From positions 1,426,001 to 1,490,000 of the forward strand of contig NC_085886.1 in the NCBI RefSeq assembly GCF_035222275.1: a DNA stretch of 64,000 bases, given 5' to 3'. This DNA is from Podospora bellae-mahoneyi. Taxonomy: Eukaryota; Ascomycota; Sordariomycetes; Sordariales; Podosporaceae. Below, piece after piece: positions 13,601-22,779 of the stretch. The translations under genes and the position numbers were made by a program. Positions within the stretch are counted from its first letter, which is position 1. Each line of letters begins with the position of its first letter. The notes below the pieces were generated by a model. The model ran no database searches and was not told the origin of the DNA. It saw only the letters and a program-made list of their open reading frames with translations.

Positions 13601-14289
13601 CGCAGACAGGACTTGCGCACTGGAATTTCCCGGACACTGGATTCATCTTATGGACAACTTTCTTTTGCCAGCGAGGACCTTCAACTTCATACAATCACAA
13701 GTCGCTGACTTGTGCATGGCTTCTCTTCGAATACACCTTGGACACCTTTCTGGACTTGCTTTTTCTTCCCTCTCCGGATCATCGACGAGGATTTTCCCCT
13801 GGACTTCCCTGGACCTTCTCTCACCACACTGCTATCGACACCCGGACATGTCTTGCTCAGCTCAGAGTGGAGGAAAACAAGATTGATGAGAAATACTGTC
13901 TCTTGATCCTCTTTTCTGTAGCTTGACTAGATCTCCGCCAACAACAGCCAAGGATTTTCTCTGGTTTGCTTTTCGCACCGGTTTCGCTTTGCTTTTTCTT
14001 CAACCTGGATTCACTTTGCTCCTCGTGACGCGACCGGATTCTCAACCTGGCTCCAGGCCAGCAGCCTTGATGTGAAACTTCTTTCGCCATGGATTCCCGG
14101 ATAGTGTTGCTCTTTGAGAACGCTCAATTGGTCTGTAGCTACCTCTCTGTGACAAATGTAGATAGCTCTCACTAACATGGCTCCTTTGCAGGATACAGAG
14201 TTGTGCCATTTGATGCCTCAGTTTCTTTTTGGTCACGTTTCCTTTCTACATTTTCTTTTCTCTCTACAAGACGACAACGAGATGGTGGA
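7623..14289. other. 6.7-kb divergent intergenic region without a recognisable gene
   Basis: No frame here shows a domain, and none pairs across plausible introns. The part next to the C2H2 gene (about 12.3-14.2 kb) looks like a long leader. A CACTAAC branch-like site is followed by CTTTGCAG near 14170-14190, suggesting a 5' UTR intron, and GGAC/GGAT words are very frequent from 13.5 to 14.05 kb. Words like ATCGACAA recur around 10.6-11.1 kb. It could hold long non-coding RNA. A strong hairpin is listed separately. Confidence 0.45.
9327..9363. repeat. Inverted repeat, near-perfect 14-bp stem
   Basis: The left arm 9327-9340 (CTTCAGCCCCGAAC) pairs with the right arm 9349-9363 (GTTCGGGGGCTGAAG) over 14 base pairs with a single bulged base. 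The loop is 8 nt. Either strand could form a stable RNA hairpin, or the site could be a palindromic protein-binding site. No T-run or tRNA-like context accompanies it. Confidence 0.65.
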
Positions 14290-16077
14290 ATGAACAGCAC
14301 ACTAACCATTTGCTCCAGCGACTATAGCTACAGTGCTCAGCCCAACATGCTTTCCTCATCTGCCTCTGGAATCTTTTCTTTTTGTCAAACAGGACCAGCC
14401 GACCTTTCTGGCTCGGCTTGGGACACGACAGTTGAAGGACCACAGAACTTTCCTGAGTTTACGGATGCCACGGATTACTATGCTGGAGAAGCCGAGGACT
14501 CTTTCTTGCCATTTGGCCAAATCACCCCAAAACCGGACCAAGATGACTTCCACGCCCGCTGGGCTCCTTCCGACAACAAGGCCCTGAAGGCTGAGCCCAT
14601 GCGCAGAGGCACCTCGCGCAGCTCCACTGGGAGCCTCAAGAACAGAAACACAAAGCCTTCTGCCACTTCGGTCAAGAAGACCAGGTCAAGAGTACAGTCC
14701 ATCCTTACACAGACATCATCACAGATGTCCAAGCTTGACATGGCTGGTGCCCCCTACTCGGATGGCCCTGCTGTTGCCGCTGGCCGGATCATGGATGTGC
14801 AGCAATACCTTGCTCAGGATCTCGACACTCTTTCCGTCAGCGGTGCTGGCTACTACCCCATGATGGGTTTCCCGGATGGCTTGACCTACAGCAACGACTT
14901 GGCCCCCATGGCCCAGCACGTGAACCCCCAGATCTTTGATGCCGGTCTCATCAGCCACTCTCCTCACTCTTGGGGCTCGCTGAGCCCTGTTGACTCCCGC
15001 CTGTCTTCCCCTGGTCTCGGCGATGGTGCCGAAGACTTGTGGTCTGCTGTCCCTTCTGCCTCGTCTCCTGGCGAGAGCCAGAGCTCCAACTCGCCTGTTC
15101 TGCCTGGCCAGTCACCAAGGTATGTTGCGACTACAAACGCGGTTGAGCTCGGTGCATTGTCTCACACCAGTGATTTCAGGATGAGCCGGAAAATGGATGG
15201 CCAGTATGTGACATCTGACGATCTTCACCTTGTTCCCGCCATGGGTGAGGATGCTTTTGCCCTCCCTCCTGCCTTTGGCGCCCGCCGCATGAGCGGCGAA
15301 GGTGAGTCTGCTCGGGACCATTATCTCTACAAGAATGCGTACCCCCACGCGGACGGACTTTTCCACTGCCCCTGGGAGGGCCAGCCGAGCTGCAACCACA
15401 AGCCCGAGAAGCTCAAGTGCAACTACGAGTAAGCACCATTTGTTTGACTCTTGTGATCCATTCCATCAGCTAACCACTCTCCCACCAACAGCAAATTTGT
15501 TGACTCCCACCTCAAGCCCTACCGCTGCAAGGTTGAGGGTTGCCAGAACGCCCGCTTTTCTTCCACTGCTTGCCTCCTCCGACATGAGCGTGAGGCCCAT
15601 GCGATGCATGGCCATGGTGAGAAGCCCTACCTGTGCACCTATGAGGGCTGCGAGCGCTCCGTTGCCGGCCACGGATTCCCCAGACAATGGAACCTCAGGG
15701 ACCACATGAGGCGCGTCCACAATGACAACGGCACCACCGCTCAGGCTGCTTCCCCTCCCGCCTCTGGCGCCACCACCTCTACCCGTGGCCGCAAGAGAAA
15801 GAGCGATGTTCAGGAGAAGCCCGCCCAGGAGAAGACCAGCTCCCGCAAGTCCAAGTCTGAGGCTTCCAAGCCCGTCGAGCCCCCCGTCAACCTCGAGATC
15901 ACCCAATGGTGGGAGCACCAGAGAGCTCTCCAGGACCTCGTTTCCGCTGGCTACCAGCCCGACGACATCCAGACCTTCCATTACATCAAGGAGGCTCAGG
16001 ACCACTTGACCGCCATGGACAGGATCACCCACAACCTCACCGCTAAGCCCGAGGTCCGCCGCGGTTGGAGGAATTGA
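14290..16077 (+). CDS. C2H2 zinc-finger transcription factor
   Basis: The start is ATG 14290; upstream in-frame codons are non-ATG. A certain intron, 15429-15491 (GTAAGC donor, AACAG acceptor), joins the halves of the first finger region in frame. A second in-frame 60-nt intron at 15120-15179 (GTATGT ... TTTCAG) is very likely, giving 554 aa rather than 574. The N-terminus is Ser/Pro-rich. Near the C-terminus are three Cys/His units: an atypical first (HCPWEGQPSC ... KFVDSH), then C-x4-C-x13-H-x4-H and C-x4-C-x17-H-x4-H, the second and third joined by a short HGHGEKPY linker that includes the classical GEKPY. A basic RGRKRKSD stretch, probably a nuclear signal, and a helical tail follow. It should act in the nucleus as a DNA-binding regulator; the targets are unknown. 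The long leader suggests translational or multi-promoter control. Confidence 0.88.
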
Positions 16078-17137
16078 GCGATTGTGAGTTCTCACTGCGA
16101 GATCTTCGAGCCAGCCATGTGACTCTCCCCACGCCGCGCCGAGTGCGCCGGTTTGATGTGGAAACAAGGTCAGACACATCGTTCTGGACTTCAACCCCCA
16201 CGGATTAGGATCTCCGAGCATGCCTGCCAATCGGTGTATCTCTTTCACCCCCTATGCTTTCTTTCCTTTTTTCTTGTTTGCGTATGGCGGACTTGGTTGA
16301 ATTTGACAAAAAATGGAAAAAGACCAAAAATATGGGACAGTCTCTTTTGAGGCAATTGGGAGGACAGACCTTTTATGGATTATGACTTATGATTTACGAA
16401 GATATGACTGGGGCTTTAAATATCGGATTGGGAAACCTCAGATAGAACATTTTTTTTTCGTGTTGGCTACATGGGCCACACAGACTCAGACACCACGACG
16501 GACAGCATTTCTTTTGTCAGACTTTTCTTTTGTTTATGAGATACGGGAGATACGGGATATGAACACGCGGGTTTTTTTTCCTTTTGGTTATGGAGTCTAA
16601 AAGAAAGGATCTGGGATTGTTTTTCTGGAATACATAGCGCAAAGCGAGAACTTGTTTATCAAGGATTTTTTGGATTACCGGTTATGGGTGTTGTTTGACA
16701 TGAAAAACAAACTGGGAGATTTGATGATAAGGATATGATGATGACCTGGCGTTTTCTTTTTTGAACGGATTTGTAGAAAAGTTATTGTAGACTTGGGAAA
16801 GATTTGTGTGCTTGTTTGTTTGTAGTTTAGTTTGCCTTTGTTGTATATATTTTGGCAATGTTGGATAACCAGTGTTGTATATTGTATATTGTTTAGCAGC
16901 ACATAGCGTTGAATGGCATGGGATGGCATGGGATGGAATAGGAAGAGGCAAAAAGCTCATGGCTGTTTGTGTGTGTGTGTGTTTGTGTTGTCTATCAATG
17001 AATTGTTGCTTTTCTGTTTCTTTTCCGGTCCTGTGTTTCTCTATCTACCTCCCTCCTTCTCATTTTCCTCCTCTGTCCGTCAATCTCAACTTTTGCATAT
17101 CTCATCCTCGTTGGGATGGGGTTGAGTTTGCGCGATC
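16078..17137. other. Convergent 3' UTR/intergenic region
   Basis: T-rich 3' flanking DNA of the C2H2 gene meets the 3' end of the hydrolase gene. A (GT)n microsatellite lies near 16966-16987 and a short GGATGGCAT duplication near 16912-16935. I see no gene. Confidence 0.5.
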
Positions 17138-17917
17138 TCAAAGAGGCAAGTCAGCCTCCCCGGGGATCAAAGTCCCGTTCTCGACGGCGGCACGGTGGCC
17201 GCGGGCGAGCATCCCATAGACGGGCATGTATGTGTCCAGCCAGGGGAGGATCTCCTTTGCGCCGGGGGAGGAGCGCCAGTCCCTCATCAGGTCGCAGACG
17301 ATGCTAAAAAGGGAGACGACGTTGACGCCGGCGCGCATCATCTGATCATTGGCGAGGTCGCGGATCTCTTTTGTGACGGTGCCCGAGGCTTCCTGGTTGG
17401 CCCAGACGGAGTACCCCTCTGCGCGGAGAGAGCGAGCCAAGAAGGCGGTGCAGACGTCTGTGACGATACCGGCGAGGATGATCTGCTTCTTGCCTGTGGC
17501 CTTGACCGCGGCGCGGAACTCGGGGGAGTCCCAGGCGTTTACTTCTCCTTGGCGGGCGATGACGGGGGCGGTGGGGTACATGTCGAGGATTTCTTGGGGG
17601 AGGGGGCCGTTGGGGCCGGTGGAGGCCGAGGTGGTGAGGATTACGGGGAGGGTGGGGAAGGCAAGGCCTAGGGCGGAGTGGGCGAGCATGTTTTGCTTGA
17701 AGAGGGTTGGGTCTGGGGGGTTAGTTAAGGGGTGAGAAGGGGAAGGGGGAAAGGGGGGAGACATACCGTAGTCACGGGCGATATTGTAAAGGCCTTCTTG
17801 GAGGTCGACGATGATGAGGAGGGAGTCGTTTTTGTTGAGGCGTTCCCAGGGGAAGGATGAGTCGGCCAGGATGGGGAGGGCCGTGAGGGCGGTTGTGAGA
17901 AGGGTGGTGAACTTCAT
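17138..17917 (-). CDS. Secreted isochorismatase-fold cysteine hydrolase (YcaC-like)
   Basis: Two exons, 17917-17767 and 17712-17138, are joined over a 54-nt intron (GTATGT donor, TAACTAAC branch, CCCAG acceptor), giving 241 aa. Residues 1-18 form a signal peptide (MKFTTLLTTALTALPILA). The rest is one isochorismatase-like domain. The nucleophile is Cys138 in GIVTDVCTA and the general-base Asp is Asp38 in IVDLQ. In place of the usual catalytic Lys there is Arg104 in VIARQGEVNAWD, which matches the bacterial YcaC branch of the family. Family members hydrolyse small amide or imide compounds, and the YcaC substrate is unknown, so the reaction here is not assigned. The signal peptide is odd for this cytosolic family and points to the secretory route. 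Confidence 0.88.
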   Translation of the reverse strand: MKFTTLLTTALTALPILADSSFPWERLNKNDSLLIIVDLQEGLYNIARDYGMSPPFPPSPSHPLTNPPDPTLFKQNMLAHSALGLAFPTLPVILTTSASTGPNGPLPQEILDMYPTAPVIARQGEVNAWDSPEFRAAVKATGKKQIILAGIVTDVCTAFLARSLRAEGYSVWANQEASGTVTKEIRDLANDQMMRAGVNVVSLFSIVCDLMRDWRSSPGAKEILPWLDTYMPVYGMLARGHRAAVENGTLIPGEADLPL

Positions 17918-19533
17918 TGTGAGATGGTCAAGGTGAAATCACTGGCGAGAAGGTTGATGAGGAGAGGGTGATGGTGATGGTGATGGAAGTGAGTGATGGA
18001 TATTCTGGCTGTACCAACTCCTTTTATACATGAACTTCATCCCCAAGATCCCCGCAGGACTCTCGATATCCTGAATTTCTTTCCTCATTATCGTCCCGCG
18101 CCTAGCCCCCCGGATTATCGTTGTTGACCGCCACAAGCATCTTGACAAGCACCGTCTAATCACTTGATCAGCATCCCGTCAGTGCCCAGGACATCATGGG
18201 TCACATCGACTAGACAGCATCGAGTCCGTGATGACGAGAACCGCGGCCTTGAACACCGGGATCAGCACTCCACCGCGAGTCCAGCCTGCGGAAGGATGAT
18301 GTCGATGGCTTCAATATCCACCACGTTGTTCGTGTTGTTGCTATGTCCTGACTAAGGCACTGCCTGTCCGATGCAACGTACAGCTAGTTGACTGCATTGT
18401 CAGCCGGGACTAAAAATTGGATAATTGTGTGTAACGCGGATTGCTGATTCAGCGCCTGCAAGTCGAAGTGATGGTTCGCTTCGCGAGGATAGCTTGGCTG
18501 GTAGAGGTTTAGTAAGCGAGAATATCACACAATATATGCCTTAGGTATGAGGGGGAAGTTGGGGAATAGCCAAGATGGAGGTAGATTGGAGATCTCCGTG
18601 CCGCCTCAGATCCAGATCGCATCACATCATCTCTGAGAGGTTGATGATGGGATTCTTGAAATCCACGTCAGCTCAACTTAATCATGTTTAACCGCACCCA
18701 ATGGCCTGGAGCGCGCTAAAATGGGCCGTCAAACGGCCAGCGGCGGGATGGCAGGTGTAGCGTGACAGCCGTTGAATCACCTCAACGCCAGCCCGTCCAC
18801 CTTGAAGATAGTGTGCCCCCACTTTGACTTGTGTTTCTGTCTGGGGAAGGAAGATCAGAGCTTCTTGTTTCCACCGTCGATAAGGCAGAGGAGGGATCAT
18901 CCCAATTGACTTATTTACCTTTATTTAGGAAACAGGATTGCGGCGAATGCTCAACTTCAACTTCTGCGACATGTGTAACCTGTAACAAATCCTCAGACGG
19001 AGCTGAAGGGCTCTAACAACATGGTATCTGAGACCTCTTAGTGGAGGGGTTTGCTTTGGCCCCCCCCCCCAGCTGCTGTTTTCCCTGTCTTGGTTCCAGA
19101 CCGTTCGCTACTGCAAGGGCTGGGCGGGGTGCCCTTGTCAATGACTTGCACTAACAGATGCGCCCCTCAGTTCTGTATCAAGATGCTATCGAGGCTGCAA
19201 GGCGGCGGAAAGAGAACCCCTGCCGCCACACTCGTTTTGGATGCCGGCATGGGCGAGGCGATGCGCCGAGAAAAGAATAGATCTTCCGTTCGAGGGGCAG
19301 GAGATGCTGGTAAAGCTGGCCTCAACCTCTGTTCAGAGGGATGGAATGTTTCTTTCCCTTTTTTCTCCAACTTGAGTCTTGCCCTGTTTTTTGTCTGAGA
19401 AGGGTTGTTGCTGATTGATATTCGGCGAACACTGCTGGACAAGTGGCCAGAAGTTTTATTTCCTTCGCTGACTTGAGGTTTTTGAAACTGCTGGTTTGTT
19501 GCAATTGGGTTGTTTACTTCGCGATACATCACC
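17918..19533. other. Divergent intergenic region
   Basis: This is promoter DNA between the hydrolase (-) and the SET gene (+). It contains a GGTGAT microsatellite at about 17966-17986 next to the hydrolase start and a C-run near 19060-19071. No gene is recognised; the open frames are short and compositionally random. Confidence 0.45.
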
Positions 19534-20985
19534 ATGAGGTTATTACATCGACTCTCGGAGCTGTCAGTTCTGACCAGCTTGGTTCTGGCCCACGAAGGAC
19601 ATAATTATGACCACCATCACCACCCTGATCACAGTCACGATCACGAAGATTTGGGGGCAGTCAAGATCTGCGGGGACGGTGGCTCTCTCACCGGTGGATG
19701 TCAAGATGGCCTAGGAAGCATGGGTGCGGCCGACGAGAAGGAGTTCCTCTGGAAGGAAAACGACACCGCCCAAAAGCCTGTTACCTCAACAGACGATGAC
19801 AGCAAGCCAAAAGGGTATCCCTGGACCCATACCACACCATGCTTCACCAGCCCCCAACCCGACACCTCCATCTGCGTCTTCACAGACAACAACTTTGCCA
19901 ATGGCAGGGGAGCCTCCTTCATCACCACCCCTCGCCGCGCTGAGTATCTAGCCACCACCCCAGCCTTTGTCGACCAGGACCTCGTGAAGAATATCAACCA
20001 AGATCTCCACCGCACCGCTCCTTCCAAATACGAGAAGCACCAGATCCCCGGCAAGGGCATGGGCCTCATCGCCAAAGTGCACATCCACCGCGGAGACCTC
20101 ATCATGGCCAACACACCCTCCCTGATGATCGACTACCGCGCCTTTGAGGACCTGCCCAAGGAAGAATACCGCCAACTTCAAGCCGCAGCCGTGGACCAGC
20201 TCCCCGACCTCCACCGCGAGCACATCATGGCCCTCTCCACCCACGACGGCATCGAGCGCACCCACATCGAACGGATAGACAAAATCTGCTCCACCAACGC
20301 CTTCGACATCGACCCCGACAGCGACGACGAGACCCAGGACCACGGGTTCTATGTCGTCTTCCCCGAGATCGCAAGGATGAACCACGACTGCCGCCCCAAC
20401 GCGGATTACTACTTTGATCACGAGACGCTAACCCAGTACATCCACGCCATCCGTGACATCAGCCCCGGGGAGGAGCTCACCCTCTCGTACATCAACCCCA
20501 TTATGAAGAAGCGCGCGCGCAACAAGAAGCTGAACCGGATTTGGGGGTTCCAGTGTGCTTGCCCGTTGTGCACAAAGGAACAGGCGCAGGTCGAGGCGTC
20601 GGATGTTAGGATCCACCAGATCAAGGAGCTGGTTGGGGAGTTTAGCGATTGGAGCTCGGATAGCAGGGCGACGCCGCAGCTGGCGGAGCTGGTGTTGAGT
20701 CTGTATGAGCAGGAGAAGCTTTGGGGGAGCATGTATGAGGCGTATACTTGGTTGGCGCTCGAGTATAACGCTGTTGGGGAGCCGTGGACGGCGGTGAAGT
20801 GGGCGAATAGGGCGGTCGAGTGGGGGATTCCGGTCGTAGGACCCAAAGATGGGGATATGGAGCAGATGAGGAGGCTGATCAAGGACCCATGGGCGCATTG
20901 GAGTTGGTTGAAGAGGGTCAAGGTTAGAGGGGGGTGGGGGAAGGGGAGTGAGAGGGAGGGGGATGGGGATGATGATGAGGAGTAG
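19534..20985 (+). CDS. SET-domain protein with signal peptide and His-rich N-terminus
   Basis: An uninterrupted frame of 483 aa starts at ATG 19534; the longer frame upstream has no ATG. Residues 1-19 are hydrophobic (ends LTSLVLA) and followed by a His/Asp-rich segment (residues 20-38). The middle holds a split SET domain: GKGMGLIAK at 173-181, MNHDCRPNA at 282-290, ELTLSYI at 314-320, then the cysteine-rich post-SET CACPLC at 341-346. A helical TPR-like region and an acidic tail follow. SET proteins transfer methyl groups from S-adenosylmethionine to lysines. The MNHDC and Cys motifs resemble SMYD-type enzymes, but there is no MYND finger. A secretion signal is unexpected for this fold, and many fungal SET proteins of this class have no known substrate. 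Confidence 0.85.
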   Translation: MRLLHRLSELSVLTSLVLAHEGHNYDHHHHPDHSHDHEDLGAVKICGDGGSLTGGCQDGLGSMGAADEKEFLWKENDTAQKPVTSTDDDSKPKGYPWTHTTPCFTSPQPDTSICVFTDNNFANGRGASFITTPRRAEYLATTPAFVDQDLVKNINQDLHRTAPSKYEKHQIPGKGMGLIAKVHIHRGDLIMANTPSLMIDYRAFEDLPKEEYRQLQAAAVDQLPDLHREHIMALSTHDGIERTHIERIDKICSTNAFDIDPDSDDETQDHGFYVVFPEIARMNHDCRPNADYYFDHETLTQYIHAIRDISPGEELTLSYINPIMKKRARNKKLNRIWGFQCACPLCTKEQAQVEASDVRIHQIKELVGEFSDWSSDSRATPQLAELVLSLYEQEKLWGSMYEAYTWLALEYNAVGEPWTAVKWANRAVEWGIPVVGPKDGDMEQMRRLIKDPWAHWSWLKRVKVRGGWGKGSEREGDGDDDEE

Positions 20986-22779
20986 GAGGGTGAGGATGAT
21001 TGGGTATGGTATAGGCGTTTGGGATTGTTTTCTTTTATTGGCTTGGAGCTCGAATAGGGAAAAGAATACGAGTTTGTGATAGTGATGAATGCAATTGTCT
21101 TTTGGATCGTCAGGACAGGCAGGAGCACAGGATATATATTAGGTCCCGCACGCCACTCTCAGCAGCAGCTTGAGCGTCTTGATCAGGGCGGCCCTTGTGG
21201 TCAGGACAAATGGTTAAGTTGTAAGAGCTGCTGTTGCCGCCCACCGCCCCCCGCCGGGGGCTTGCAACCGATAGCCCCGAGTTCGATCCGGGGTAAAGCC
21301 ACCGAAGTTTTCGTAACCAGCCACCCTTTCCAATAACGGTTGGGGGGTTGGCCGGCAAGCTTTTGCTGTCTCTTTCAACTTTTCTTTTTGTTTCTGCCTT
21401 CTTGATCTTGGTCTGGACGAGTAGACCATCAAGCTTGCTGCTCTGGTCCTTGTTGGTCCCCTTTATTTCTACTTTACGTCGAACTGAAGAGCTGTGAGAG
21501 CCAGCACAAGCAATATGGAAGGCATCTCCCAGTCAACATTCTGAGCTCCACCTTCGGGGAGGGAAGGAGCGGTGGTCAACCTCATCTGCACCTTCCACAT
21601 CAGTGGTGATCAGATGCTGGTTTTCGGGGAGCAAATGGCAGGTACTCGAGTAACACTTTCCCTAAATATGGCCCAGCATTCAATCGATATCTTCATATTC
21701 CCCTCACTCTGGCCTGCCTCATTGCTTGGTTCATAGCTCACCCATCACCCATCTCAAGCCTCCACTGAATCCTCTCTCATATATCGATCACATTTATGAT
21801 CCAAAAACCCCATACCAATCACCCTCCCTCATAAACCAGCACCTCACCAACCGAATCTCCCCATCTTATACCCATCCCATTATGCAATCCGTAGCCGCGA
21901 CCGCGCCTACAACCAACAGTGACCTCCCAAGCGGCACAAACAAAAACAATAGATATTTACCCACTCGTCTCTGCCACCTCCCTAGCACCCACCCCCCTCG
22001 GGTATATATGCACAGTATCTTGCATATGCAATGACCCTTGTGCATCGTCTGTATGTGTGTACGTATGCAAGCGCAAGATATGCACTGTGACACACACGCC
22101 CACGCTCACATCTCACACCACATCAGATGTTCATCACACACTCTCTCTTGAGAAATTATTCAACATGGCACAGAATAACGACAGAGCACACATTGCCGTT
22201 CTGACCTTTCCGATATCGCTGGGCTTGTTTGGGTATGGACTGGGAGTCGAATATAGGGGTAATCTGGGGAGACGGGATCTTATCAGTGACTCAGGAAACA
22301 TGCTCACTATCACCGAGGTTGGCATTTTGGTAGCATTGTTCCCATTGCTGATGTCCTCATCCAAAGTGTATGTATGTATCTCTTCGACTCCCGACAACCT
22401 ATCTGTCTCATTAAACAAAAATCCAAGTCCATCATCATACGCCATGTCTATCCCTCTCTTCTATGATCCAGCTTCAAAACGATTCGATTCAGGGACAAAG
22501 CCTCGAAACACAAATAACCAAAGAAAAAACTGCAAAAAATAATGTCTCGACCTGTAAATATTCCATGCCTAGCGTCTTTTTTCTCTATGACTGACTCTCT
22601 TCTGCTCTTGTGAACGAGCGCCTTCTGTTCTTTTGCTTTTGAAGATTATTTTACGCCCCAATTCGCCATGAAAAAAAACCCCCATTAAACAGACCCCTTC
22701 CCCCCCAAATCAAGAAACGCTCAAAAGTAAAACATCAAGTAAAGCAATGCTCGCTCCAAAATCCTAAAATGCCCAAACC
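20986..22779. other. Convergent intergenic region
   Basis: This separates the 3' ends of the SET gene (+) and the glutamate dehydrogenase gene (-). The structured, tRNA-like segment near 21185-21310 is listed separately. The open frames around 21.7-22.5 kb show no domain, and the CA-rich composition there looks like spacer. Confidence 0.45.
21185..21312 (+). other. Structured segment with tRNA-like A- and B-box motifs
   Basis: The plus strand shows GGGCGGC near 21185 pairing with GCCGCCC near 21236, a CCCCC-GCC-GGGGG hairpin, and CCCCG/CGGGG flanking AGTTCGATC. TGGTTAAGTTG resembles a Pol III A box, GAGTTCGATCC fits a B box, and TTTT follows at about 21307. The acceptor stem does not close and the T loop would be 9 nt, so it is not a functional tRNA. 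It may be a tRNA relic or a small Pol III transcript; confidence is low. Confidence 0.25.

Noticed and set aside
21185-21312. Functional tRNA gene
   Set aside because: A- and B-box-like words exist, but the acceptor stem cannot close and the T loop is too long.
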